NCBI GenBank assembly: GCA_030695265.1
Contig: JAUYTA010000423.1
Location: 1-8,542 of the forward strand
Length of the DNA: 8,542 nucleotides
Reading direction: 5' to 3'
From: Bacteroidota bacterium
Lineage (GTDB): Bacteria; Bacteroidota; Bacteroidia; Bacteroidales; Prolixibacteraceae
In this document: positions 1-7,756 of the stretch, in pieces
How positions within the stretch are numbered: position 1 is the stretch's first letter
How the letters are laid out: every line of letters begins with the position of its first letter
Notes under the pieces: model-generated
Told to the model about the DNA's origin: nothing
Databases searched by the model: none
The model's input: only the letters and a program-made list of their open reading frames with translations
Position numbers and translations under genes: made by a program

Positions 1-1605
1 CGCCAGAAAAAACGCCTCGATGAATGGGTGTTCGACTGGAAAACCGAATGGTTCCGTTCTGAAATACGCAAAGCAGGCGGCGACATCTGGTTTGGCGTGA
101 TCGGCATTGGCGCCTATGTGGAAAACAAACAGGTAAAAGGTGTGGTTGTTTCAACGCCTTATGGACGTGGCGTGGTGCTGGCTCACACCATTATAGATTC
201 TACCGGAAGCGCTGATATTGCCATTGCTGCCGGCGCCGGTTATTCTTATACTGACGGTACGAATGTGGCCGTTCAGGGAGCCGGAATGCCGCCGAAGAAT
301 CCGAACGACTTTTACAACAATACCGACTGGACATTCACCGACGACTCGGATATGATTGATGTTTGGGCCACATTTATCGTCGGAAAAGAGAAATTCAAAG
401 ACCAGTTCGATCTGGGGAAACTGCCACAAACACGCGAGCGCCGCCGGATGAATGGTGACTTTACGGTTTCGGTGCTCGATGTTTACAACGGACGGACCTA
501 CCCCGACACGATTTCCATTCACAAAAGTTCATTCGATACGCATGGTTTTACGGTCGATCCGTTTTTTGCACTAAAACCACCGGCTCACAGCGGGGTGGAT
601 GTGATAGCCAATGTGCCTTTCCGCGCACTGTTACCAAAAGGTCTGGAAGGAATTGTTGTTACCGGATTAGGCGCATCAGCCCACCGCGATGCAATGCCGG
701 TTATTCGAATGCAGCCTTGTCTGCAAAATCAGGGTTACGCGGTTGGAATCGGCGCTGCAATGGCTGCTGCCAACCAACAACGAATCCGCTACATCGATAT
801 CAAAAAACTTCAGAAAGAACTGGTTCAGATCGAAAGTCTCGAACCGCGGGTAATGACTGATCAGGATAATTATCCGCCCAAATTTGAGGATGTACAGATG
901 GCTGCCAAAACGCTGACTCATGAACTGGACGGGTTGGAAACAGTGATTTGGGACACTGAAAAAGGAATTCCGGTGTTGATTGATCAGCTGAATATGGTTG
1001 CTACGCATGAAGAAAAACTGGTGTACGCCCGAATTCTCGGAATGCTCGACAACAATTCGGGTTGGGAAGTTTTACACAAGGCGGTTGACAGTTTCGAGGC
1101 ATGGGACAAAGGCTGGAACTACACAGGTATGGGGCAATTTGGCATGAGCATGAGCTATCTGGATAGTCTGGTAATTGCTTTGGGGAAATCGCGTAAACAG
1201 GAAGTATTGCCATCAATCATCCGTTTGGCAAAAATGCTCACTACTGAAAGTGAGTTCTCCCATTTCCGTGCCATTGCTGTGGCTTTCGAAACACTGGCCA
1301 ATGAACTTCCGGCCAAAGTGCTTTTTGAATTGCTGCAAATGAAAGGCGTAACCGGCCATGCCATGACGACCATTCAGAAAGCCATTCAGGATACACCTGC
1401 AAGCGGTACCGACACCAGCACCAGAAACAATGCACTGCGCGAAATTATTTTGGGACGGGCATTGTTCCGCTGTGGCGATTACAACGGATTGGGAAACCAG
1501 ATTCTGAACGATTATGCCAAAGATTTACGCGGGCACTTTTACCGCCACGCCACTGGTGTACTGAAAATGGGCGCTTCGCCAAAAGAAAAGAATTTGGAAT
1601 TGTAA
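1..1605 (+). CDS. FAD-dependent oxidoreductase with helical C-terminal region (5' truncated)
   Basis: The reading frame is open from base 1 to a TAA stop, giving 534 visible residues. The N-terminal dinucleotide-binding GxGxxG region must lie upstream of the window, so the GTG at 28 is internal and not a start. The visible part has two hallmarks of the FAD_oxidored (PF12831-like) family. One is the DSTGSADIAIAAGAGY segment at about visible residues 67-81. The other is the C-terminal FAD-contact segment starting GLGASAHRDAMPVIRMQP at about 222, followed by QNQGYAVGIGAAMAA. After about residue 265 comes a roughly 270-residue, Leu/Ala-rich helical tail that looks HEAT-like and contains the segment WDKGWNYTGMGQFG. 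No signal peptide or export signal can be judged because the N-terminus is missing. The substrate is unknown. The cstA-type gene starts 22 bases downstream on the same strand, which suggests one transcript. The family assignment is good; the specific reaction is not known. Confidence 0.85.
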   Translation, partial: RQKKRLDEWVFDWKTEWFRSEIRKAGGDIWFGVIGIGAYVENKQVKGVVVSTPYGRGVVLAHTIIDSTGSADIAIAAGAGYSYTDGTNVAVQGAGMPPKNPNDFYNNTDWTFTDDSDMIDVWATFIVGKEKFKDQFDLGKLPQTRERRRMNGDFTVSVLDVYNGRTYPDTISIHKSSFDTHGFTVDPFFALKPPAHSGVDVIANVPFRALLPKGLEGIVVTGLGASAHRDAMPVIRMQPCLQNQGYAVGIGAAMAAANQQRIRYIDIKKLQKELVQIESLEPRVMTDQDNYPPKFEDVQMAAKTLTHELDGLETVIWDTEKGIPVLIDQLNMVATHEEKLVYARILGMLDNNSGWEVLHKAVDSFEAWDKGWNYTGMGQFGMSMSYLDSLVIALGKSRKQEVLPSIIRLAKMLTTESEFSHFRAIAVAFETLANELPAKVLFELLQMKGVTGHAMTTIQKAIQDTPASGTDTSTRNNALREIILGRALFRCGDYNGLGNQILNDYAKDLRGHFYRHATGVLKMGASPKEKNLEL

Positions 1606-1627
1606 ATATCACTCAAACGGAACATAT

Positions 1628-3079
1628 ATGATCACATTTATAATCTCCATTGTCATTCTTGTACTGGGCTATTTTTTCTACGGAAGTCTGGTTGAACGTA
1701 TTTTTGGCGCCGACAAATCGAGGAAAACTCCGGCCATGACCATGAATGACGGAGTGGATTATCTACCGCTACCGAAATGGAAAACCTTCCTGATTCAATT
1801 CCTGAACATTGCAGGGTTGGGGCCTATTTTCGGTGCAATTGCCGGTGCAATGTGGGGGCCGGTGGCATTTCTCTGGATTGTGCTGGGTTCTGTTTTTGCC
1901 GGTGCGGTGCACGATTATTTCTCCGGAATGCTATCAGTAAAGCACAAAGGGCTGAGTATTCCTGAAATTGTCGGAATTTATCTGGGTGTCAGCGCCAAAC
2001 AGTTTATGCGTGGTTTTACTGTGTTACTAATGGTGATCGTTGGCGCGGTTTTCATTATGGGACCGGCAAAAATCCTCGAAAGTCTCACTCCCGAAACATT
2101 GACCATGAATTTTTGGGTGTGGGTTGTTTTTATCTATTATGTGCTCGCAACCATGCTGCCCATCGATAAAATCATCGGACGAATCTATCCTCTTTTTGGT
2201 TTTGCCCTGCTGTTTATGGCTGTTGGGCTAATCAGCGCTTTATTTGTCAAAGGCTACCATATTCCTGAATTGACATTGGCTAACCTGACGAATTTTCACG
2301 ATCAACCCGAAAAGTTCCCCATTTTCCCGATGATGTTTATCACCATTGCCTGCGGAGCGATTTCAGGATTTCATGCTACCCAGGCGCCATTGATGGCACG
2401 TTGCATTACCAACGAAAAGCAGGGCAGGGGAGTGTTTTACGGAGCCATGATTACCGAAGGAATTGTCGCCCTGATTTGGGCAGCCATCGGAATGGCATTT
2501 TACAGCGGTGTTGGGCCCTTGAACGAAGTAATGGTTGCCAACAAAGGAAATGCGGCTTTTGTGGTGAATGAAATATCGAACTCGCTGCTGGGAAAGGTTG
2601 GCGGTGCGCTTGCAATACTTGGTGTGGTTGCAGCTCCCATCACTTCGGGCGATACCGCCTTCAGGAGTGCGCGTTTAATTGTGGCCGATTTCCTGAAATT
2701 CAAACAAGGGCCTATCAAAAACCGATTAATGATCAGCATTCCATTGTTTGCAGTTGGCTACGGTTTGACCTTAATCGATTTTGCGGTAATCTGGAGGTAT
2801 TTTGCATGGTCGAACCAAACGCTGGCCATGGTGGTACTTTGGGCCATCACCGTTTATCTGGCGCGCGAAAAGAAATTCTACTGGATTACGCTGATCCCTG
2901 CTTTGTTTATGACAACCGTAATTACCAGCTATTTGCTTTTTGCTCCTGAAGGATTTGGGTTACCATACATGGTTTCGGTTTCAGCAGGAATAGCATTTGC
3001 AGTTGCGGCAGCTATTGTGTTTTTTGTAAAGTTGGATAAAAGCAATGCTGTTCCGGAAACTGTTACTGTACTGGATTAA
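1628..3079 (+). CDS. cstA: Carbon starvation protein A (CstA)-type inner-membrane transporter
   Basis: This 483-residue polytopic membrane protein of the CstA/BtsT family imports peptides or pyruvate across the inner membrane in characterised enterobacterial members. The N-terminus is a transmembrane helix (about residues 2-20). It is followed by the signature segment around 34-75, including PAMTMNDGVDYLPLP and FLNIAGLGPIFGAIAG, then AGAVHDYFSGMLSVKHKG (91-108). Other conserved family segments are SGFHATQAPLMARCITNE (246-263) and ITSGDTAFRSARL (338-350). About a dozen hydrophobic helices are visible. It is much shorter than the roughly 700-residue E. coli proteins and matches the short form common in anaerobes and Bacteroidota. 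The ATG at 1628 is preceded by only a weak GGAA at 1619-1622, and no earlier in-frame start fits better. It lies 22 bases after the oxidoreductase, so co-expression is likely. The substrate (peptide, amino acid or pyruvate) cannot be decided from the sequence. Confidence 0.94.
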   Translation: MITFIISIVILVLGYFFYGSLVERIFGADKSRKTPAMTMNDGVDYLPLPKWKTFLIQFLNIAGLGPIFGAIAGAMWGPVAFLWIVLGSVFAGAVHDYFSGMLSVKHKGLSIPEIVGIYLGVSAKQFMRGFTVLLMVIVGAVFIMGPAKILESLTPETLTMNFWVWVVFIYYVLATMLPIDKIIGRIYPLFGFALLFMAVGLISALFVKGYHIPELTLANLTNFHDQPEKFPIFPMMFITIACGAISGFHATQAPLMARCITNEKQGRGVFYGAMITEGIVALIWAAIGMAFYSGVGPLNEVMVANKGNAAFVVNEISNSLLGKVGGALAILGVVAAPITSGDTAFRSARLIVADFLKFKQGPIKNRLMISIPLFAVGYGLTLIDFAVIWRYFAWSNQTLAMVVLWAITVYLAREKKFYWITLIPALFMTTVITSYLLFAPEGFGLPYMVSVSAGIAFAVAAAIVFFVKLDKSNAVPETVTVLD

Positions 3080-3099
3080 TTTGCATTCCCTCGTGCAAA
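3080..3099. terminator. Possible weak bidirectional terminator between convergent genes
   Basis: The 28-base gap between the two convergent stop codons contains a perfect 6-base inverted repeat, TTTGCA / TGCAAA, with an 8-base loop. Its position suits a shared terminator for both genes. The stem is short and A/T-rich, and no strong T-run follows on either strand, so the call is weak. Confidence 0.25.
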
Positions 3100-3107
3100 C
3101 CATTTGT

Positions 3108-4049
3108 CTACGGAACCACCACCAGTTTGCCCACCGTTCGACCGCTTTCAATCTCCAAATGGGCATCAGCGATTCCTTCAAGCGGGTAAGTTTTCGATAC
3201 ATGTGCTTTCAAAAGCCCTTTCTCAAACAATAGGGCCAGCGATTGCATATCTTCACCGCTCGACTGCACCAACATCCGTATACCTTTGATCCCTTTTGAG
3301 GAGGCTTTTTCGGTAACCAATTCGTTTGAGCCCGAAACAATGCTGACGATTGTTCCACCGGGTTTCAGAACTTCCAACGAACGGTCAATGTAATCGCCCC
3401 CAATGGTATCCAGCACAATATCGATTTCATTAACTACCGATTCAAAAGGTTGTTCCTGATAATCCACGTGCATATCGGCTCCCAGCGACAACACAAAATC
3501 CCTGTTCTTTGCAGAGGAAGTGCCAATTACGTATGCGCCAAATTGTTTGGCTATTTGCCCCGCGAAATGCCCTACGCCTCCCGATGCCGCGTGGATCAGC
3601 ACCCGGTTGCCGGCTTTTATTTTGGCATGATGAACCAAGGCTTGCCATGCCGTTAAGGCAGCCAGTGTTCCGGCTGCGGCCTCTTTGAAACTGATGTTGG
3701 CGGGCTTCTTTGCCAAATGATTAGCCGGAGCCGCCACGTATTCGGCGTACGCTTTCCCGTGCCCCGGAAAATTCACCATACCAAAAACCTCATCTCCCAC
3801 TTTAAAATTATTGACCTGATTGCCCGTTTCGGTAATCACACCGGCAATGTCCCATCCTAAAATAATTGGGTTTTCATGCTCAAGCTTTCCGGCCAAAGCC
3901 TTGCCTTTTCGTGTTTTCGCGTCCACCGGGTTTATACTGATGGCCTTTACCTTCACCAGAACCTCCAGTTCATTAACAAACGGTTTTGGGATTTCGGCTA
4001 AAACCAGATTTTGGGTATCACCAAATCCTTCTAATATGATTGCTCTCAT
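3108..4049 (-). CDS. Zinc-independent medium-chain NAD(P)-dependent oxidoreductase (quinone reductase-like)
   Basis: This complete 313-residue protein is of the medium-chain dehydrogenase/reductase superfamily, Qor-like branch (COG0604 type), probably a cytoplasmic NAD(P)H-dependent reductase of quinones or enones. The N-terminal GroES-like domain spans about residues 1-120, with AISINPVDAKTRKG (36-49), GWDIAGVITETG (65-76) and VGDEVFGM (84-91). The Rossmann domain follows, with the nucleotide-binding segment HAASGGVGHFAGQIAK at 153-168 and LDTIGGDYIDRSLEVLKPGG at 213-232. The C-terminal TVGKLVVV is typical. The protein contains no cysteine at all, so it cannot carry the usual catalytic or structural zinc ligands of alcohol dehydrogenases. 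The length is usual for the family. The ATG has an A/T-rich leader without a Shine-Dalgarno sequence. It stands alone on its strand, convergent with cstA, and separated by about 200 bases from the operon upstream. The natural substrate cannot be inferred. Confidence 0.93.
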   Translation of the reverse strand: MRAIILEGFGDTQNLVLAEIPKPFVNELEVLVKVKAISINPVDAKTRKGKALAGKLEHENPIILGWDIAGVITETGNQVNNFKVGDEVFGMVNFPGHGKAYAEYVAAPANHLAKKPANISFKEAAAGTLAALTAWQALVHHAKIKAGNRVLIHAASGGVGHFAGQIAKQFGAYVIGTSSAKNRDFVLSLGADMHVDYQEQPFESVVNEIDIVLDTIGGDYIDRSLEVLKPGGTIVSIVSGSNELVTEKASSKGIKGIRMLVQSSGEDMQSLALLFEKGLLKAHVSKTYPLEGIADAHLEIESGRTVGKLVVVP

Positions 4050-4256
4050 TTTATCATCGTTTAAATATCAAGTATCTAAAATTTTTCATAAGGACCGAAA
4101 TTAATCGTGAGTTCGATAATTTTCAATCCTAGCCAGGCAAAGGAAGCATTGACTTATTCAGAAAAACAGCAACAAAAGCCAATATGTTCTGATTGATGAC
4201 TTCTTTTTTCGATTCAGTTATTACTTTCCCGATATGCTTATTTTTGGTGTTAACTA
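4050..4256. other. Intergenic region upstream of the oxidoreductase and downstream of the lipoprotein gene
   Basis: This 207-base non-coding stretch should hold the promoter of the medium-chain oxidoreductase and the 3' end of the receptor/lipoprotein transcript, both on the minus strand. No convincing Bacteroidota promoter (TTTG plus TAnnTTTG) with correct spacing and no GC-rich terminator hairpin is visible. A TAGGATTG on the minus strand (around 4122-4129) is a one-mismatch -7 candidate without a well-placed partner. No small ORF with a credible start or composition was seen. Confidence 0.5.
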
Positions 4257-5228
4257 TTACCAGGTCCATTCGTGATTTTCATTCTTCTTAAAATCAACCC
4301 GGTTAACTGCAGAAGTCCTAAAGAAACCAAGCGCCCCATTATCAAGATTAGTAGGAGGAGAAGCAGGACTAGGAGAATACCCACCGCCATCGGTTTTGAA
4401 TTGTTGAATCAACGCCTTATAATATTCGTAGGCTTCTCTGGTAATTGAGTGCATTTCAATGAAATAGGAATCTGTGTGATCGTATGGATAATTTGTCAGC
4501 CAGTAATCAGGCGTAACCCCTTTACAAACATCCAGTCCATTTACGTATTCTTTCAGATATTCATCGCTTAAGATTGAGTAAGGCCATCCATAGACAGCTT
4601 GCGTTTTAAACAAATAGTAGTTTCGTTCATTTTGCGGCTCTTTAAAATAAATCAGCGGAATGTTATGGTTGTCTTTGCCAATATCGCCTTGCACAAGTTT
4701 AAACTGAACTGAATCGAGCGCGGGTACTGGCGGCATGTAACTTTCCGCATGATATTCCTGATCCTGCCATTTTATAGTTAAAGCATAGGTGTGACCAGGA
4801 ATTCCTTTGAGTTTGGTCGTTTTATAATGTCCCCATACGATGCTGGTGTCCTCCACTTCAAAATATGACCATGCTGGATGATTGTTCCCGGCTTCAAAAT
4901 AATGCCATGTTCCAACCGGACACTTTACCAAGGTATCAGTAAATAGTGTGTTCTTATCTGTGATGTACACTTCAGCATCCTGTATAGCCTCGACACCATC
5001 ATTGGGGGCCTGGTAATTGTATGAAGTATCACCCATGCTGCTTCCGTTTGGTTCAAAATGAAGTTCAAATCTGCTTTTGGTCAAACGAACCACGTAAGGT
5101 CCATTCTGATTGGTGATTGTCCCTTCGACGACCAGTCTGGATTGATCTGATTTCAGTTGCAAATCGTAATCTTTTGTACATGAATAGGCTGCAATTGTTA
5201 AAATAAAGACTAGGAATATATTTCGCAT
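4257..5228 (-). CDS. DUF4249 domain-containing outer-membrane lipoprotein
   Basis: This complete 323-residue protein has a lipoprotein signal peptide: MRNIF, a hydrophobic core, then the lipobox AAYSC with the acylated cysteine at residue 17. The residues after it, TKDYD, are lysine/acid-rich and resemble signals that send Bacteroidota lipoproteins to the cell surface. The mature part matches DUF4249. It begins RLVVEGTITNQNGPYVVRLTKS near 31-52, has GIPGHTYALTIKWQDQEYHAE near 142-162 and MPPVPALDSVQF, and ends with the typical PSPASPPTNLDNGALGFFRTSAV near 286-308. The central part is rich in Tyr, Trp and Phe. The function of the family is unknown; its members commonly sit next to TonB-dependent receptors, which suggests a SusD-like accessory role in ligand capture. 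The ATG follows the receptor's TAA by 3 bases with no Shine-Dalgarno sequence, so translation probably depends on coupling to the receptor gene. Confidence 0.92.
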   Translation of the reverse strand: MRNIFLVFILTIAAYSCTKDYDLQLKSDQSRLVVEGTITNQNGPYVVRLTKSRFELHFEPNGSSMGDTSYNYQAPNDGVEAIQDAEVYITDKNTLFTDTLVKCPVGTWHYFEAGNNHPAWSYFEVEDTSIVWGHYKTTKLKGIPGHTYALTIKWQDQEYHAESYMPPVPALDSVQFKLVQGDIGKDNHNIPLIYFKEPQNERNYYLFKTQAVYGWPYSILSDEYLKEYVNGLDVCKGVTPDYWLTNYPYDHTDSYFIEMHSITREAYEYYKALIQQFKTDGGGYSPSPASPPTNLDNGALGFFRTSAVNRVDFKKNENHEWTW

Positions 5229-5231
5229 GGC

Positions 5232-7607
5232 TTAAAATTTCAGGTTGTAAGTTACTGAAGGAACGATACCGAACAAGTACATTTTAGTGAATTGAGTTGA
5301 AATCAGATTAGATTCCTGCCGGGCAAAAAGGGTGTAGATATTTTTTCGGTCGTAAATATTGTAAATACCATACACCCATTCCGATCGCCTTTTACGGTGA
5401 TTGTTTTTCGGTGACTTATAAGTGAACGATAGATCCAACCGGTGGTAAGGCTCAACTTGATAGCCATTTCTTTCAGAATAGTAGTTAAATGCTGCTCCGT
5501 TATACACAAACGAACCTTCTGGAACAGTAACAAAACCACCCGACGTAAATTTGAAGGTACTGGAAACACTCCATTTTTGGTTGAAATGGTAACTGCCTGT
5601 AATCGAAAGGTTATGCCGGATATCCCATCGCGGCGAAAAATAGTTGTTGTTGTTCACCCCCTCAATTTGATACTGGGTTTTCGAAAAAGTATAGCCAATC
5701 CAACCTGTTAAATCGCCGGTTTTCTTTTCCAGCATGTATTCATTTCCATACGCATAACCATCACCGCTTAAAATTTGTGTATCGATGTGTTTATTTAAAA
5801 ACAAGTTGGCATTGTCTTTAAAATCAATGATATTCCGTAAGGTTTTGTAATAAATTTCGGACGTAAACTCGTATTGATTGTTGTTGAAAGAATGATAATA
5901 CCCCCATACAAACTGGCTGGAAGATTGTGGCCGGATATCCTTATCAGGGGGCATCCACACATCAGTGGGCAATCCCAAGGCAGAGTTGCTCAGCAGATGC
6001 AGGAACTGAGTGGTGCGCCCGTAGGCCAGCTTAACCGAATTCCGGGTTCCTAACAGGTAACGTGCCGAAATGCGTGGTTCAAGGCTCTGGTAAAACTGAA
6101 CAATCTCTCCACTTTTGTATGTTTTGAAATCCGTCACCTGTGTTTTCTCTTCGTTGTACTGAAAAACTGTATCCTGTCCGATGCTGATAAATCCGGCGTA
6201 GCGCAAACCATAATCGATACTCAACCTATCGGTTATTTTTTGTTCATTGCTGATGTATGCCGATAGTTCAACTGCATTTTTATGGCTTAGCGCAAATGGC
6301 TTAATACTTGAACGATCACTCCGGGGCATTATGTTGCCTGGCTCAAAATAGTGATAAACAGTTGCTGCACCAAACCGTGTATGATTCGAAGAATTCAGAT
6401 AAGCAGCAAAATCAGCTTTTATCCCGGCTTCCTGAATATTCGATTTCCAATCGAAATTTTTTAAATCGTCATTGATAGAATACGAGTAATTGTAATTGCT
6501 GTAATAGCTCGTAAAATTTGCAAACAGGCTGCTGTTGAAAATGTGGTTCCAGCGTAGTGTTGAGGTAGTATTTCCCCATTCCAGCGCATTGTCGTTATTT
6601 AACGAATAACTGTAAAACCGGTCACCACCGGTGTAGGTTGAGAGATAGAGATGGTTTTTATCGTTGATCCGGTAATTGATTTTGGCATTCAGATCGTAAA
6701 AGTTGATTTCGTTTTGGTCGTTAAAATTGCGCAATTCCCAAATTTGCAGCACTTCCTGACCAAATAATCCGGCAAGATTGAGTGTTTGACCTGCATAGCT
6801 GTACCGACCTGAAACAATGAATGAAGCTTTGTCTTTGACTATCGGACCTTCGAGTGTCAAACGGCTTGCCAGCAAACCAATACCCACATTGGCGGCAAAT
6901 TTTTTATAGTTACCCTCTTTCATTGTAATGTCAACAATCGACGATAGCCGACCGCCGTATTGCGCCGGAAATGCACCTTTGTAAAACGAAACATTGTTCA
7001 GGGCATCGGTATTAAAAGTCGAGAAAAAACCCAGCGCGTGCGACGGGTTATACACAGGAGCTTCATCCAGGATAATCAAATTCTGATCAAACGAACCACC
7101 TCTGACACTGATATTGGTCGATCCTTCACCGGCAGTTTGTACACCGGGCAATAGTTGCAGACTTTTTAACACATCGGGCTCGCCTGTCATCGAGGTAATT
7201 GACTTGATCTGCTTAATCCCGATCACGTTTTTACTTACTGAAGTGGAATTAAGCGTCGATTTATTTCCCTGAACTGTGACTTCATCCAGTGATTTAATCT
7301 GTGGAGAAAGTTCAATATCCAGTTTTATACTTTTCTCAATCTCAATGGGTTTGGTAAATACAGCGCAGCCCAAATAACTGCATACGATGGTGCATTTTCC
7401 TGAAGCAGGTGAAATAGAATAAAATCCGTAATTATTGGCTACCACTACCTGATTGGTTTCTTTGATGATAACCACTGCTCCAATCAGGTTTTCTCCGGTT
7501 AACGCGTCTTTTACAGTGCCATACACGGTGATTTTCTGGGCAAAAAGAGATGTTGAAAAGAGCAAACCTATGAATAAAAGGAGGCATTTAGGATTTGTCA
7601 GGCTCAT
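5232..7607 (-). CDS. TonB-dependent outer-membrane receptor with carboxypeptidase-regulatory-like N-terminal domain
   Basis: This complete 791-residue energy-coupled outer-membrane transporter begins with a signal peptide, probably cleaved after Ala23 (SLFA-QK). A CarboxypepD_reg-like beta-sandwich domain follows at about 25-105 (VYGTVKDALTGENLIGAVV). Then comes the LDEVTVQG segment (107-114), usual at the junction before the plug. The plug domain runs from about 120 to 230, with LQLLPGVQTAGEGSTNISVRGG and ILDEAPVYNPSHALGFFSTFN, ending at AQYGGRLSSIVDITMKEG. The remaining roughly 560 residues are the beta-barrel, rich in alternating aromatic residues and closing with a terminal phenylalanine (TYNLKF), the usual signal for barrel assembly. 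It is shorter than typical SusC proteins (about 1000 residues), and its partner is DUF4249, not SusD, so a sugar substrate should not be assumed. It is the first gene of a two-gene operon. The ATG lacks a Shine-Dalgarno sequence and its leader is A/T-rich. Confidence 0.96.
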   Translation of the reverse strand: MSLTNPKCLLLFIGLLFSTSLFAQKITVYGTVKDALTGENLIGAVVIIKETNQVVVANNYGFYSISPASGKCTIVCSYLGCAVFTKPIEIEKSIKLDIELSPQIKSLDEVTVQGNKSTLNSTSVSKNVIGIKQIKSITSMTGEPDVLKSLQLLPGVQTAGEGSTNISVRGGSFDQNLIILDEAPVYNPSHALGFFSTFNTDALNNVSFYKGAFPAQYGGRLSSIVDITMKEGNYKKFAANVGIGLLASRLTLEGPIVKDKASFIVSGRYSYAGQTLNLAGLFGQEVLQIWELRNFNDQNEINFYDLNAKINYRINDKNHLYLSTYTGGDRFYSYSLNNDNALEWGNTTSTLRWNHIFNSSLFANFTSYYSNYNYSYSINDDLKNFDWKSNIQEAGIKADFAAYLNSSNHTRFGAATVYHYFEPGNIMPRSDRSSIKPFALSHKNAVELSAYISNEQKITDRLSIDYGLRYAGFISIGQDTVFQYNEEKTQVTDFKTYKSGEIVQFYQSLEPRISARYLLGTRNSVKLAYGRTTQFLHLLSNSALGLPTDVWMPPDKDIRPQSSSQFVWGYYHSFNNNQYEFTSEIYYKTLRNIIDFKDNANLFLNKHIDTQILSGDGYAYGNEYMLEKKTGDLTGWIGYTFSKTQYQIEGVNNNNYFSPRWDIRHNLSITGSYHFNQKWSVSSTFKFTSGGFVTVPEGSFVYNGAAFNYYSERNGYQVEPYHRLDLSFTYKSPKNNHRKRRSEWVYGIYNIYDRKNIYTLFARQESNLISTQFTKMYLFGIVPSVTYNLKF

Positions 7608-7663
7608 TTATTGGGGTTAAATAAATTTGGTTTTGTTTGATAGAACGGGCTGGCGGGTCAATT

Positions 7664-7680
7664 ATTATGCCAATCATAAT
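7664..7680. repeat. 17-base inverted repeat, possible operator
   Basis: ATTATG and CATAAT form a perfect 6-base inverted repeat around a 5-base centre (CCAAT). It lies near the middle of the divergent intergenic region, where a regulator could act on both transcripts. It overlaps the weak minus-strand -7 candidate. The sequence is A/T-rich, so chance occurrence is possible. Confidence 0.35.
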
Positions 7681-7718
7681 TCTGTTTATTTTTTTAAGGA
7701 AAATAAGCTATACTTGTA

Positions 7719-7726
7719 ATGCCAAT
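7719..7726 (+). repeat. Second copy of ATGCCAAT direct repeat
   Basis: ATGCCAAT occurs at 7667-7674, inside the inverted repeat, and again here exactly 52 bases on, which is about five helical turns. The second copy lies just after the candidate plus-strand -7 element, so a protein bound here could affect GH42 transcription. Only eight bases are shared, so confidence is low. Confidence 0.3.
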
Positions 7727-7756
7727 TTATTAAACTAAAATCTAAATAATTTTACG

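Larger units (their letters stand above)
7608..7756. promoter_or_regulatory. Divergent promoter region between the receptor operon and the GH42 gene
   Basis: These 149 A/T-rich bases must contain the promoters for the receptor operon (minus strand) and the glycoside hydrolase (plus strand). On the plus strand, TATACTTG at 7709-7716 is one mismatch from the Bacteroidota -7 consensus TAnnTTTG and would give a leader of about 35 bases. An upstream T-rich stretch at 7684-7695 could serve as the -33 element, but no exact TTTG is well placed. On the minus strand, TATGATTG (7678-7671) is a one-mismatch candidate. These matches are weak and could be chance in such A/T-rich sequence. Confidence 0.4.

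Noticed and set aside
28..30. GTG codon as the start of the FAD oxidoreductase
   Set aside because: The same frame is open back to base 1 with protein-like content, and the N-terminal FAD-binding motif is absent downstream of it, so the gene begins before the window.
4158..4192. Inverted repeat TCAGAA / TTCTGA as a terminator hairpin
   Set aside because: The loop is 23 bases and the stem only 6, and on the minus strand, where the relevant transcript runs, no T-run follows it.
4257..7607. Lower GC by eye in the receptor/lipoprotein operon than in the cstA region, as a sign of horizontal transfer
   Set aside because: Surface-protein genes in Bacteroidota often have lower GC, no mobile element or flanking repeat is present, and composition was only sampled by eye.
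5232..7607. Calling the receptor SusC and the pair a classical polysaccharide utilisation locus
   Set aside because: The receptor is about 200 residues shorter than typical SusC and the partner is DUF4249, not SusD, so a glycan substrate cannot be claimed.
7622..7629. TAAATTTG, an exact match to the Bacteroidota -7 consensus on the plus strand
   Set aside because: The nearest TTTG upstream (7594-7597) is 24 bases away, longer than usual, and lies inside the receptor coding region; the leader would exceed 110 bases. It remains possible but is not favoured.
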